A stretch of DNA of 31,343 nucleotides. Origin: CBCPMX01 sp965120355 (GTDB lineage: Bacteria; Bacillota; Clostridia; Oscillospirales; Oscillospiraceae). Positions 22,869 through 31,290 of the stretch are shown piece by piece; within the stretch, counting starts at the first letter, position 1, and each line of letters starts with the position of its first letter. Below the pieces are notes generated by a model. It was not told the origin of the DNA. It worked only from the letters and a program-made list of their open reading frames with translations, and did not search any database. The stretch is taken from the NCBI GenBank assembly GCA_965120355.1, contig CBCPMX010000022.1:1-31343 (forward strand), read 5' to 3'. The position numbers and the translations under genes were made by a program.

Positions 22869-23372
22869 ATGGCTTATAGAGCAGAGAATACTGCCCCTGA
22901 ATATATCGAAAAGGTCGTGTCCCTGAACCGCGTCTCCAAGACCGTCAAGGGCGGCCGTGTGATGAAGTTTTCCGCACTGGTCGTCGTTGGCGACGGCAAG
23001 GGCACTGTGGGCTATGGCCTGGGTAAGGCTTCCGAAGTCTCCGAGGCGATCCTGAAGGGCATTGCCAGCGCCAAGAAGAACATGCGGACCATCACGCTGT
23101 CCGGTACGACGATCCCCCATGAGGTCATCGGTGCTTATGGCGCCGGCCGGGTCCTGCTGAAACCTGCTTCTGTTGGTACCGGCATCATTGCTGGCGGCGC
23201 GGTTCGTGCCGTCATGGAAGCCGCGGGTATCAGCAATATCCGCACCAAGTGCCTGCGCTCTAACAATCCTCAGAACGTGGTCAAGGCCACTATGGCCGGC
23301 CTGGAGTCCCTGCGCGGCCCCGAAGAGATCGCCCGCATCAGAGGCAAGAGCGTCGAAGAGATCAAAGGTTAA
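22869..23372 (+). CDS. rpsE: 30S ribosomal protein S5
   Basis: S5 (167 aa) affects decoding accuracy and mRNA unwinding. RVSKTVKGGRVMKFSALVVV, then GDGKGTVGYGLGKASEV, and the GTGIIAGGAVRAVMEAAGI block are clear. GGGAGGAGG precedes the ATG. Confidence 0.99.
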   Translation: MAYRAENTAPEYIEKVVSLNRVSKTVKGGRVMKFSALVVVGDGKGTVGYGLGKASEVSEAILKGIASAKKNMRTITLSGTTIPHEVIGAYGAGRVLLKPASVGTGIIAGGAVRAVMEAAGISNIRTKCLRSNNPQNVVKATMAGLESLRGPEEIARIRGKSVEEIKG

Positions 23373-23387
23373 GGAGGGCTTGGATCC

Positions 23388-23570
23388 ATGGCTACACTGA
23401 AAATCAAGCTCGTCAAGAGCCTCAATGGCAGACTGCAGAAGCATATTGCAACTGCCAACAGCCTGGGCCTGCGCAAGATCGGCAACGAGACTGTGCAGCC
23501 CGACAATGCCCAGACCCGCGGCAAGATCGCACAGATCGGCTATCTGCTGCAGGTTGAAGAGCAGCAGTAA
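23388..23570 (+). CDS. rpmD: 50S ribosomal protein L30
   Basis: L30 (60 aa) has the short bacterial form: LKIKLVKSLNGRLQKHIATA and GLRKIGNETVQPDNAQTRGK. AAGGAGG overlaps the rpsE stop region. Confidence 0.98.
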   Translation: MATLKIKLVKSLNGRLQKHIATANSLGLRKIGNETVQPDNAQTRGKIAQIGYLLQVEEQQ

Positions 23571-23583
23571 GGAGGTGCAGGTA

Positions 23584-24024
23584 ATGAATCTACACGAACT
23601 TTCTCCTGTTGCCGGCTCCACACATGTCGGCAAGCGCAAGGGCCGCGGCGCCGGCACAGGCAACGGCAAGACTGCCGGTCGTGGTCACAAGGGTCAGAAG
23701 GCCCGCAGCGGCGGCAAGGTCCGCGCCGGCTTTGAAGGCGGCCAGATGCCGCTGGCCCGCCGCGTCCCGAAGCGTGGTTTCAACAATATTTTTGCAAAGC
23801 CCCTGACGGCAATCAATGTCGCAGTTCTGGACCGCTTTGAAGACGGCGCCGTTGTGGACGCCGCCGCCCTGCTGGAGAGCGGTATTGTTTCCAAGTGTGC
23901 GTATGGCATCAAGGTCCTTGGCAACGGCAACGTCACCAAGAAATTGACCGTGAAGGCCGCGGCCTTCTCCGAGTCCGCCAAGTCCAAGATCGAGGCGGCG
24001 GGCGGAAAGGCCGAGGTGGTCTAA
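23584..24024 (+). CDS. rplO: 50S ribosomal protein L15
   Basis: L15 (146 aa) is a late-assembly protein. The glycine/arginine-rich N-terminal part (GKRKGRGAGTGNGKTAGRGH) and GFEGGQMPLARRVPKRGF are typical. ATG 23584 follows AAGGAGGTGCAG. Only one base separates its stop from the secY start. Confidence 0.98.
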   Translation: MNLHELSPVAGSTHVGKRKGRGAGTGNGKTAGRGHKGQKARSGGKVRAGFEGGQMPLARRVPKRGFNNIFAKPLTAINVAVLDRFEDGAVVDAAALLESGIVSKCAYGIKVLGNGNVTKKLTVKAAAFSESAKSKIEAAGGKAEVV

Positions 24025-24025
24025 G

Positions 24026-25318
24026 GTGATCGAAACACTGCGCAATGCCTGGAAAATTCCTGAGCTTCGCAAAAAAATCATGTTTACCGTGTTTATCCTG
24101 CTGATTTACCGGCTGGGCAACGCGGTTCCGGTCCCGAATGTTGACGTAGATGCACTGAGCACCTATTTCAACCAGACTCTGAGCAATACGGTTTTGGGCC
24201 TGTACAACGCCATGTCCGGCAGCGCGTTCTCCCGGGCGACGGTGTTTGCACTGTCCATCCAGCCGTATATCAACTCTTCGATCATCATGCAGCTGCTGTG
24301 TATCGCCATTCCTGCTCTGGAGCGGATGCAAAAGGACGGAGGCGAAGAAGGCCGCAAGAAGATCGCAAGCATTACCCGGTATGTGACCGTGGCCCTGGGC
24401 CTGATCATGGGCTTTGCCTACTATGTCATGCTCAATAACTACGGTCTGCTGACGAATTCCGGCTTCTGGCCCGGATTGGTCATTGTACTGACCTTCACAG
24501 CCGGCTCTGCATTCCTGATGTGGCTGGGCGAGCAGATTACCGAATTCGGCATTGGCAACGGCATCTCCATCATCCTGTTTGCCAGCATTGTTTCCCGTGT
24601 GCCCTCCACTGTCTCCACAGGCATTGAGAGCATTCTGGACGGAAGCCTGAACATCTTCCTGGCGATCCTGCTGATTCTGGGCGCGCTGGTTCTGGTGGTA
24701 TTCATTGTCTTCGTCAACGATGCCGAGCGCCGCATCCCGGTACAGTACGCCAAGCGCGTTGTGGGCCGGAAGATGTACGGCGGTCAGAGCACCCATTTGC
24801 CCATCAAGGTGAATATGTCCGGCGTTATGCCCGTCATCTTCGCCCAGTCCATCGCTTCGCTGCCGGCCACCATTGCGGCGTTCATCTATGGCGCCAATAC
24901 GCCGGACAGCGGATTCGGCGGCGTGGTCATGTGGATCATCAATACCAACGGCGTGGTCTATACCATTGTATACTTCCTGCTGATCATTGCCTTTGGTTAT
25001 TTCTACGCAGCCATTCAGTACAACCCTGTGGAGATTGCCAACAACCTGAAGAAGAACGGCGGCTTCATTCCGGGCTTCCGCCCCGGCCGGCCGACGGCAG
25101 AATTTATTCAGAAGGTAATCAACAAAATCGTCCTGTTTGGCTCGCTGTATTTGAGTGTTGTCTGCATTCTGCCCATCATTGTGGGTAATATCATCGGCAA
25201 TTCCACGCTGGCTATTGGCGGTACCTCCGTCATCATTGTCGTGGGCGTTGCCCTTGAGACGGCAAAAGCGCTGGAGGCGCAGATGCTGATGCGCAACTAC
25301 AAAGGCTTCCTGGAATAA
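24026..25318 (+). CDS. secY: preprotein translocase channel subunit SecY
   Basis: SecY (430 aa) forms the protein-conducting channel with SecE and SecG. About ten membrane segments are visible. The plug/TM2 region is seen as FALSIQPYINSSIIMQLL, and the cytosolic loops carry AERRIPVQYAKRVVGRKMYG and GFIPGFRPGRPTAEFI. It starts at GTG 24026, with its SD (GAGGTGG) inside the end of rplO, so it is probably coupled to it. Confidence 0.98.
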   Translation: MIETLRNAWKIPELRKKIMFTVFILLIYRLGNAVPVPNVDVDALSTYFNQTLSNTVLGLYNAMSGSAFSRATVFALSIQPYINSSIIMQLLCIAIPALERMQKDGGEEGRKKIASITRYVTVALGLIMGFAYYVMLNNYGLLTNSGFWPGLVIVLTFTAGSAFLMWLGEQITEFGIGNGISIILFASIVSRVPSTVSTGIESILDGSLNIFLAILLILGALVLVVFIVFVNDAERRIPVQYAKRVVGRKMYGGQSTHLPIKVNMSGVMPVIFAQSIASLPATIAAFIYGANTPDSGFGGVVMWIINTNGVVYTIVYFLLIIAFGYFYAAIQYNPVEIANNLKKNGGFIPGFRPGRPTAEFIQKVINKIVLFGSLYLSVVCILPIIVGNIIGNSTLAIGGTSVIIVVGVALETAKALEAQMLMRNYKGFLE

Positions 25319-25338
25319 GGAGTTAGGGGGAAGAGTTC

Positions 25339-25977
25339 ATGAAACTGATTCTGTTGGGCGCTCCTGGCGCCGGCAAAGGAACTCAGGCGGAGATCATCAG
25401 CGCAAAGCTGGGGATCCCCACCATCTCCACCGGCACTATGCTTAGAGAAGCCGTCGCAAACGGTACCGAAGTCGGCCGAAAGGCGAAAGCCTATATGGAT
25501 GCCGGCGGACTGGTACCTGACGAGGTCATTATCGGCATCGTCAAGGAACGGGTCGCCAACGAGGATTGTGCCAATGGCTTTATTCTTGACGGTATGCCCC
25601 GGACCATTCCCCAGGCGGAGGCGCTGATCGAAGCGGGGATTTCGTTTGATGAAGTGATCTCTATTGAGATCTCTGACGATGTGATTGAGGAACGCATGGA
25701 AGGCCGTCGGGTCTGTGAGAAGTGCGGCGCCAGTTATCACATCCATGCAAATCCGCCCAAAACCGCAGGGGTGTGCGATTCCTGCGGCGGAAACCTGATC
25801 ATCCGCGCGGACGATGCGCCGGAAACAGTGAAAAAGCGTCTGAAGGTCTTCCATGAAGAGACGGAAGCGCTGAAAGGGTTCTACGAAAAACAAGGAAACC
25901 TGAAAACTGTGGAAGGCAATCAGCCCATTGAGAGTGCGACGAAGGCCATCTTCGCGGCACTGGGAGTCTCCGAATGA
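25339..25977 (+). CDS. adk: adenylate kinase, zinc-lid type
   Basis: Adk (212 aa) interconverts ATP + AMP and 2 ADP. The P-loop is GAPGAGKGT (7-15), and the AMP site is in GIPTISTGTMLRE and LDGMPRT. The LID carries four cysteines, C126/C129 and C146/C149, the zinc-binding form common in Firmicutes. The TGA overlaps the map start as ATGA. Confidence 0.99.
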   Translation: MKLILLGAPGAGKGTQAEIISAKLGIPTISTGTMLREAVANGTEVGRKAKAYMDAGGLVPDEVIIGIVKERVANEDCANGFILDGMPRTIPQAEALIEAGISFDEVISIEISDDVIEERMEGRRVCEKCGASYHIHANPPKTAGVCDSCGGNLIIRADDAPETVKKRLKVFHEETEALKGFYEKQGNLKTVEGNQPIESATKAIFAALGVSE

Positions 25978-26729
25978 TCTATGTCAAAATCGACCGTGAG
26001 ATCGAGGTGATGCGCCGGGCCTGTAAAATTACCGCGGCAGCGCGTGCTTTGGCAGGCAAAATGGTAAGGCCCGGCGTCACCACCGCCGAGATCGATAAAG
26101 CGGTATACGATTATATTGTGTCGCAGGGCGCAACGCCGTCGTTCCTCAACTACGGCGGCTTCCCCGCCAGCGCCTGTATTTCCATCAATGACGTCGTGAT
26201 TCATGGCATTCCGGATGGCCGGGTGCTTCAGGAAGGCGATATTGTCAGCGTGGATGTGGGCGCCAAGTGGCACGGATTCCATGGCGACTGCGCAGCTACC
26301 TTTGCCTGCGGGCAGATCAGCAGCGAGGCGCAGCGGCTCATCGATGTCACGAAGCAGAGCTTCTTCGAGGGAATCCGGTATGCACGGAAGGGGAATCGCG
26401 TCTCAGACATCTCCCATGCCGTTCAGGCTTATGTGGAGGAAAACGGTTTTTCTGTTGTTCGCAGCTTTGTGGGTCACGGCGTTGGTGCGAACCTTCATGA
26501 GGAACCAGAGGTGCCGAATTTCGGCAAACCAGGTAGAGGTCCCAGACTTATTCCCGGCATGACGATTGCCGTGGAGCCCATGGTCTGTCAGGGCGGCTAT
26601 GAAGTCCGCGTCCTGAAGGACAAATGGACCACGGTGACCGTAGATGGGAAGCTGGCGGCCCATTATGAAAATACTGTGCTCATCACCGACGGCGAGCCGG
26701 AAATCCTCACCGTCTCCGAGGGACTGTAG
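25974..26729 (+). CDS. map: methionine aminopeptidase, type I
   Basis: MetAP (251 aa) removes the initiator methionine from new proteins. The five metal ligands are present as D94 (VDVGA), D105 (HGDCA), H168 (GHGVG), E201 (VEPM) and E232 (YENT); H77 (HGIP) is the conserved substrate-side His. It has no N-terminal extension, as in the E. coli type Ia. Translation is coupled to adk through a 4-nt overlap. Confidence 0.99.
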   Translation: MIYVKIDREIEVMRRACKITAAARALAGKMVRPGVTTAEIDKAVYDYIVSQGATPSFLNYGGFPASACISINDVVIHGIPDGRVLQEGDIVSVDVGAKWHGFHGDCAATFACGQISSEAQRLIDVTKQSFFEGIRYARKGNRVSDISHAVQAYVEENGFSVVRSFVGHGVGANLHEEPEVPNFGKPGRGPRLIPGMTIAVEPMVCQGGYEVRVLKDKWTTVTVDGKLAAHYENTVLITDGEPEILTVSEGL

Positions 26730-26730
26730 C

Positions 26731-27021
26731 ATGGATATTTCCAAATCAGATATCGTCCTCTCCCTGGCCGGCCATGATCGGGGCGAGCTGTTCTTCGTCA
26801 TTGCGGAAGACGGCGACTATGTCCAGATTGCCAACGGCAAGGGGAGAAAAGTGGAGAATCCGAAAAGGAAGAAGCGTAAGCATGTCCGTCGTGTCGCTCG
26901 GATTGATTCCCGCGTCGCCAATAAGCTTCAGCAGGGCGACAAAGTACTCAATAGCGAGTTACGAAAAGATTTGGCTGCCTTTCGGTCAGCAATCCAGTCA
27001 TATAACCAAGGAGGTCAATAA
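26731..27021 (+). CDS. KOW-domain RNA-binding protein (L14e/L6e-like)
   Basis: A 96-aa basic protein. The first half, SDIVLSLAGHDRGELFFVIA with DYVQIANGKGRKVENPKRKK, is a KOW/L14e-like fold. The second half is helical. This gene is regularly found between map and infA in Clostridia and Bacilli, and is thought to be ribosome-associated, though its role is not well defined. ATG 26731 begins 1 nt after the map stop. Confidence 0.85.
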   Translation: MDISKSDIVLSLAGHDRGELFFVIAEDGDYVQIANGKGRKVENPKRKKRKHVRRVARIDSRVANKLQQGDKVLNSELRKDLAAFRSAIQSYNQGGQ

Positions 27022-27024
27022 GAC

Positions 27025-27243
27025 TTGGCAAAAGACGACGTAATCGAGCTTGAGGGCATCGTAACCGATGCGCTGCCAAATGCGATGTTTTCCGTTGATA
27101 TTGGCAACGGCCACACCATTCTGGCGCATATTTCCGGCAAGCTCCGGATGAACTTTATCAAGATCCTGCCCGGTGATAAGGTGACGGTGCAAATGTCGCC
27201 GTATGACCTGACTCGCGGACGGATCACTTGGAGAAGCAAATAG
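27025..27243 (+). CDS. infA: translation initiation factor IF-1
   Basis: IF-1 (72 aa, exactly the family length) is an OB-fold protein that binds the 30S A site. AKDDVIELEGIVTDALPNAM, the MFSVDIGNGHTILAHISGKL region and the end DLTRGRITWR are canonical. The start is TTG 27025, with AAGGAGGT (27008-27015) at 9 nt. No in-frame ATG fits, so this essential gene uses a weak start codon. Confidence 0.98.
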   Translation: MAKDDVIELEGIVTDALPNAMFSVDIGNGHTILAHISGKLRMNFIKILPGDKVTVQMSPYDLTRGRITWRSK

Positions 27244-27275
27244 GGACAGTTCTGTCTCGAATGGAGGTTAACAGT

Positions 27276-27389
27276 ATGAAGGTTAGAGCGTCTGTGAAAC
27301 CCATGTGCGAAAAGTGCAAAGTCATCAAGCGCAAGGGTCGCGTTATGGTAATTTGTGAAAATCCCAAGCATAAGCAGAGACAAGGCTAA
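27276..27389 (+). CDS. rpmJ: 50S ribosomal protein L36 (zinc form)
   Basis: L36 is 37 aa: MKVRASVKPMCEKCKVIKRK and onward. Zinc ligands are C11, C14, C27 and H32. ATGGAGGTTAACAGT provides the SD before ATG 27276. Order infA-rpmJ-rpsM is standard. Confidence 0.98.
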   Translation: MKVRASVKPMCEKCKVIKRKGRVMVICENPKHKQRQG

Positions 27390-27410
27390 TTAAGGAGGTG
27401 CTCGAGTAAT

Positions 27411-27779
27411 ATGGCACGTATTTCCGGTATTGACCTGCCCAGAGATAAGCGAATTGAGATTGGCCTGACCTATCTCTATGGCATCGGCAGAAAAAGTGCA
27501 AATGATATCCTGGCCAAGGCTGGGATTGATCCCGATATCCGTGTGAAGGACCTGACAGATGCGCAGGAGGCTGCGCTGCGTGAGGTTATTGACCACGAGT
27601 ACACGATTGAGGGCGATCTGCGCCGCGAGGTGCAGCTGAACATCAAGCGGCTGACGGAGATCGGCTGCTACCGTGGTGTCCGTCACCGCCGTGGCCTGCC
27701 TGTCCGCGGCCAGCGTACCAAGACCAATGCTCGTACCCGCAAGGGTCCGAAGAAGACCATTGCTAACAAGAAGAAGTAA
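27411..27779 (+). CDS. rpsM: 30S ribosomal protein S13
   Basis: S13 (122 aa) lies at the top of the 30S head and makes bridges to the 50S. MARISGIDLPRDKRIEIGLT and RGLPVRGQRTKTNARTRKGP are clear. AAGGAGGTG precedes ATG 27411. Confidence 0.99.
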   Translation: MARISGIDLPRDKRIEIGLTYLYGIGRKSANDILAKAGIDPDIRVKDLTDAQEAALREVIDHEYTIEGDLRREVQLNIKRLTEIGCYRGVRHRRGLPVRGQRTKTNARTRKGPKKTIANKKK

Positions 27780-27793
27780 AGGAGGGATATGGC

Positions 27794-28189
27794 ATGGCGA
27801 AAGCAAGAAAAGTCATTAAAAGACGCCGCGACCGTAAGGTCGTAGAGAAGGGCGCTGCACATATCCGCTCTTCTTTCAACAACACCATGGTGACGATCAC
27901 CGATATCAATGGCAACGCCCTTTCCTGGGCTTCCTCCGGTGGACTGGGCTTCCGTGGCTCCAGAAAGTCCACGCCCTTCGCTGCGCAGATGGCGGCTGAG
28001 ACCGCTGCCAAGGCTGCCATCGAGGGTTACAGTCTCAAGGCCGTTGAGGTCTACGTCAAGGGTCCCGGCCAGGGCCGTGAAGCCGCTATCCGCGCGCTGC
28101 AGTCCGCTGGCCTGGAAGTGACGATGATCAAGGACGTGACTCCCATTCCTCACAATGGCTGCCGTCCTCCCAAGAGACGCCGCGTCTAA
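27794..28189 (+). CDS. rpsK: 30S ribosomal protein S11
   Basis: S11 (131 aa) is part of the platform near the mRNA exit. NNTMVTITDINGNALSWASS, GSRKSTPFAAQMAAE and the tail HNGCRPPKRRRV are canonical. AAGGAGGG precedes the ATG. Confidence 0.99.
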   Translation: MAKARKVIKRRRDRKVVEKGAAHIRSSFNNTMVTITDINGNALSWASSGGLGFRGSRKSTPFAAQMAAETAAKAAIEGYSLKAVEVYVKGPGQGREAAIRALQSAGLEVTMIKDVTPIPHNGCRPPKRRRV

Positions 28190-28213
28190 TCTGTATAAGG
28201 AGGAAATGAACCT

Positions 28214-28810
28214 ATGGCTAAAAATACGCAGCCTGTGCTCAAGCGCTGCAGAGCGCTGGGGATCTCTCCCGCGGTGATGGGCTATTCCAAGACGTCCAAC
28301 AAGAATCCCGGTGGTCAGAGAAGAAACAAAAAGTCTGAGTATGCCACCCAGATGACTGAGAAGCAGAAAGTCAAATTCGTCTATGGCATCCTCGAGAAGC
28401 AGTTTAGAATGTATTTTGAGAAGGCCTCCAGAATGCAGGGCAACACTGGTGAGGAGTTGCTGAGCCTGATTGAGCGCCGCCTTGACAATGTCGTGTTCCG
28501 CCTTGGCTTCGCCTCTACCCGCCGTGAGGCCCGCCAGCTGGTGAACCACGGCCACTACACCGTGAATGGTAAGCGTGTCAATATTCCGTCCTATCTGGTC
28601 AAGCCCGGCGATGTGATCGCAGTGTGCGAAAAGAGCTGCTCCAACGCCCGCTTCAAGAAGATGAAGGAAGACGATGCGTTCACGCCCACGCCCAAGTGGC
28701 TGGATCGTGACAAGAACACCCTTCAGGGTAAGGTTATCGCCATGCCCGCAAGAGATGACATTGACTTTGAGATTTCTGAGCACCTCATCGTCGAGTTCTA
28801 CTCCAAGTAA
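28214..28810 (+). CDS. rpsD: 30S ribosomal protein S4
   Basis: S4 (198 aa) starts 30S assembly. In E. coli and B. subtilis it also represses genes for ribosomal proteins through mRNA binding. The S4 RNA-binding domain is seen in RLDNVVFRLGFASTRREARQ and LVNHGHYTVNGKRVNIPSYL. The N-terminal region has a single Cys, so it is the zinc-free form. AAGGAGG precedes ATG 28214. Confidence 0.99.
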   Translation: MAKNTQPVLKRCRALGISPAVMGYSKTSNKNPGGQRRNKKSEYATQMTEKQKVKFVYGILEKQFRMYFEKASRMQGNTGEELLSLIERRLDNVVFRLGFASTRREARQLVNHGHYTVNGKRVNIPSYLVKPGDVIAVCEKSCSNARFKKMKEDDAFTPTPKWLDRDKNTLQGKVIAMPARDDIDFEISEHLIVEFYSK

Positions 28811-28864
28811 CGTTTCGCCCTCGTCTATTGGTAAGCTGAAAACGCCAACGAAACGCTGTTTCGT
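28811..28864 (+). other. alternative hairpins between rpsD and rpoA
   Basis: CGTTTCG (28811-28817) can pair with CGAAACG (28849-28855), or that second segment can instead fold locally as ACGAAA-CGCTG-TTTCGT (28848-28864). The two are mutually exclusive and lie just upstream of the rpoA AAGGAGGG. A control of rpoA relative to rpsD is possible, by inference. Confidence 0.4.
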
Positions 28865-28887
28865 AGTTACAAGGAGGGTCATTATTT

Positions 28888-29844
28888 ATGGTAGAAATTG
28901 AAAAGCCTCGCATTGAGTGTATCGACTCCCCCGAAAACAGTTCCTACGGCAAATATGTCGTGGAACCCCTGGAAAGGGGTTATGGTACCACCCTCGGTAA
29001 CTCTCTGAGGAGAATTCTGCTTTCTTCTCTGCCTGGAACTGCCGCTACGTCCATCAAGATTGCCGGCGTCCAGCATGAGTTTTCCACGATCCCCGGGGTC
29101 AAAGAGGACGTTACCGAAATTGTGCTGAATGTGAAGAAAATTATTGCCCGCCTCCACTGTACCGGTCCCAAGACCGTGTACATCGAGGCCATGGGCGAGC
29201 GGGAAATCTGCGCCGGTGATATCAAGGCCGACGCAGAAGTGGAGATTCTCAATCCCGACCTGCACATCTGCACCCTTGGTCCCGACGCAACGTTCAATAT
29301 GGAGATCACGTTGAATCATGGCCGCGGCTATGTGTCGGCGGATCGGAACAAGACTGCGCAGACCGTCATCGGCGTCATCCCCATTGACTCGATTTACACG
29401 CCTGTCTATAAGGTCAACTACATGGTGGAAAACACCCGTGTTGGCAATATGACGGACTACGACAAGCTGACCCTGGAGGTTTGGACGGATTCCACAATCT
29501 CCGCACGGGATGCAGTTTCCCTCGGCGCCAAGATTTTGTCGGATCACCTGACGCTGTTTACGGACTTGAGCGAGGCTGTGGCCAACAAGTCCACCGTAGT
29601 CGAAAAGGCGGAGTCCCATCGGGATAAGGTCCTGGAACTGACCATCGAAGAGCTCGACCTGTCGGTCAGAAGTTTCAACTGCCTGAAGCGCGCCAATATC
29701 AACAATGTGGAGGATTTGATTTCCAAGTCCAATGAAGATATGCTGAAGGTTCGCAACTTGGGCAGAAAATCTCTTGAAGAGGTGCAGAATAAGCTGGCTA
29801 TGATGGGCCTGAGCCTGGCCAGCGATGACAGCTCCTCAAACTAA
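28888..29844 (+). CDS. rpoA: RNA polymerase alpha subunit
   Basis: Alpha (318 aa) nucleates RNA polymerase assembly and its C-terminal domain contacts UP elements and activators. The N-terminal domain has GYGTTLGNSLRRILLSSLPG and the dimer contacts. The C-terminal domain begins near 245 with LDLSVRSFNCLKRANINNVE and ends in RNLGRKSLEEVQNKL. ATG 28888 has AAGGAGGG at 10 nt. Confidence 0.99.
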   Translation: MVEIEKPRIECIDSPENSSYGKYVVEPLERGYGTTLGNSLRRILLSSLPGTAATSIKIAGVQHEFSTIPGVKEDVTEIVLNVKKIIARLHCTGPKTVYIEAMGEREICAGDIKADAEVEILNPDLHICTLGPDATFNMEITLNHGRGYVSADRNKTAQTVIGVIPIDSIYTPVYKVNYMVENTRVGNMTDYDKLTLEVWTDSTISARDAVSLGAKILSDHLTLFTDLSEAVANKSTVVEKAESHRDKVLELTIEELDLSVRSFNCLKRANINNVEDLISKSNEDMLKVRNLGRKSLEEVQNKLAMMGLSLASDDSSSN

Positions 29845-29892
29845 ATTTGATCCATGCGATACAGATAACCTGACTAGAAGGAGGTAATACCG

Positions 29893-30234
29893 ATGTTCGG
29901 AACCCGTAAGCTGGGCAGAACTTCCGATCAGCGCAAGGCTATGCTGCGCGCCATGACCACCGCCCTGCTGGAGAATGGCAAGCTGGAGACGACCTTCACC
30001 CGTGCCAAAGAGATCCAGCCTGTGGCGGAGAAGATGATCACTCTGGGCAAGAAGGGAGATCTGACTTCCTACCGCAGAGCCCTGAGCTATATCACCAAGG
30101 AGGATGTGGCCAAGAAGCTGTTTTCCGAGATTGCACCGGGCTATGCCGAGCGTAATGGCGGCTATACCCGCGTTGTCCGGACTGGTCCTCGCCGCGGCGA
30201 CGCCGCTGAGATGGCCATTATTGAGCTGGTTTGA
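29893..30234 (+). CDS. rplQ: 50S ribosomal protein L17
   Basis: L17 (113 aa) lies near the tunnel exit. KLGRTSDQRKAMLRAMTTAL, the TRAKEIQPVAEKMITL block and the end RRGDAAEMAIIEL are typical. AAGGAGGT precedes ATG 29893. It is the last gene of the operon. Confidence 0.99.
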   Translation: MFGTRKLGRTSDQRKAMLRAMTTALLENGKLETTFTRAKEIQPVAEKMITLGKKGDLTSYRRALSYITKEDVAKKLFSEIAPGYAERNGGYTRVVRTGPRRGDAAEMAIIELV

Positions 30235-30259
30235 TCCGGTAAACCCAAAATAGCATTTG

Positions 30260-30299
30260 ACCGCTTGCTGTGGCTTTCTCAGCAAGCGGTTTTCCCTTT
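30260..30299 (+). terminator. super-operon terminator 1
   Basis: ACCGCTTGCTG (30260-30270) and CAGCAAGCGGT (30280-30290) make a perfect 11-bp stem with a 9-nt loop, followed by TTTCCCTTT. It lies 25 nt after the rplQ stop. Confidence 0.92.
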
Positions 30300-30331
30300 G
30301 CGCAGGCAGACTGCGCAGTGGGGCTTTTTTT
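30299..30331 (+). terminator. super-operon terminator 2
   Basis: TGCGCAG (30299-30305) and CTGCGCA (30311-30317) form a 7-bp stem around GCAGA, extendable by CCC/GGG pairs, and TTTTTTT follows at 30325-30331. It directly follows terminator 1, a double stop for this heavily transcribed operon. Confidence 0.75.
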
Positions 30332-30344
30332 CCGTGGACGACTG

Positions 30345-30353
30345 TGTTATACT
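30345..30353 (+). promoter_or_regulatory. extended -10 promoter for the downstream genes
   Basis: TGTTATACT is an extended -10 (TGn-TATACT). The expected -35 position is only a T run from terminator 2, so recognition would rely on the extended element. It would give a leader of about 170 nt (30360-30531), in which I see no gene and only a small CCGG-type dyad (30470-30488). Confidence 0.6.
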
Positions 30354-30531
30354 AAAACCAAGCTGCTGCATGAATCGTCATTGGCTGTACGCAGATCGTC
30401 TCCGCAGCGCCTCTGTTTGGGGAATGCGGTCGGGAATTTCGCTGCTTTCAACGATTAATTTTGGCCGGAGGTCACAGCACTCGCCGGCTGAATCAGCGCT
30501 TTACAGAAAACATAATGGGGGTTGAAACCAT

Positions 30532-30818
30532 ATGGATAACAAGGCTGACAAGATTATTCAGAACATTGGCGCAGCTGCCGAGGCCACTGCACTGTTTTAC
30601 AATACCCTTGCAAAGCAGGTGCCGTCCAATGTGGCTCTGGAGTTGACAAAACAGTATATATGGCTGTGGTATTTCAGCCGAATCGGCCCACACAGATCCG
30701 GATCCCCAATACGGTGATCCAATCTGCAATTCAGAAGGCGGCAGAAGAGGCCAGAAGAAAAATGGAACAGCAGCAAAAAGACCAGCCAGAACCGCCGGCG
30801 AAGCCGGAGAGCAAATGA
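30532..30818 (+). pseudogene. small gene of unknown function, apparently frameshifted
   Basis: The frame from ATG 30532 (MDNKADKIIQNIGAAAEATA, then LFYNTLAKQVPSNVALELTK) has GGGGGTT upstream. It ends at 30717 after an unlikely WLWYFSRIGPHRSGSPIR. Another frame from ATG 30660 reads MAVVFQPNRPTQIRIPNTVI and continues as a charged helix to TGA 30818, with a tail EPPAKPESK. The switch falls in TATATAT (30655-30661). Removing one AT would join LTKQY to MAVVFQPN and give a 94-aa protein. Either a dinucleotide slip broke one gene, or two overlapping small genes exist. I do not recognise the family. Confidence 0.5.
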
Positions 30819-30831
30819 AGAGACAGTTGCC

Positions 30832-31290
30832 ATGTGCTTGATTTGCGACAGGATTCAAATGATCCGGGAAGGTAAAAACCCGTATTTTGTAAAAGAGTTG
30901 GAAACCGGATATGTTGTGCTGGGGGATCATCAGCATTTTCGGGGCTACACACTGTTTTTGCTGAAGGAGCACCAGACGGAGCTGTATGTGCTGAAGCCGG
31001 AAGTGAAACGGCAGTTTCTCCTGGAGATGTCCCTTGTGGGAGAGGCCGTTGCAAAGGCATTTCACGCGGAAAAGATGAATTACGAGCTGTTGGGCAACGG
31101 CGATGCCCATGTGCACTGGCATCTGTTTCCCCGAGTTTCAGGTGATTTAGAAAACTACGGAAACCAGGGCAAGGGGCCGGTCTGGTGGTATCCCATGGAA
31201 AAAATGTACGGGGATGCAGCGCGGCCATCTGCCGAAGAATTACAATGCATGAAAGCACGCTTGAGAGATGAATTGGAAAAACTTTTGTAA
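30832..31290 (+). CDS. HIT-family hydrolase
   Basis: A 152-aa histidine-triad protein with the catalytic motif H93-V-H95-W-H97-LFPR. HIT proteins hydrolyse or transfer nucleotidyl groups (Ap4A, AMP-lysine and similar). The start MCLICDRI has a CxxC pair, C2/C5, as in several bacterial HIT proteins that bind zinc there. ATG 30832 begins 13 nt after the preceding frame, with only a weak SD (GAAGAGA). The exact substrate cannot be read from the sequence. The window ends 53 nt later with no further feature. Confidence 0.9.
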   Translation: MCLICDRIQMIREGKNPYFVKELETGYVVLGDHQHFRGYTLFLLKEHQTELYVLKPEVKRQFLLEMSLVGEAVAKAFHAEKMNYELLGNGDAHVHWHLFPRVSGDLENYGNQGKGPVWWYPMEKMYGDAARPSAEELQCMKARLRDELEKLL

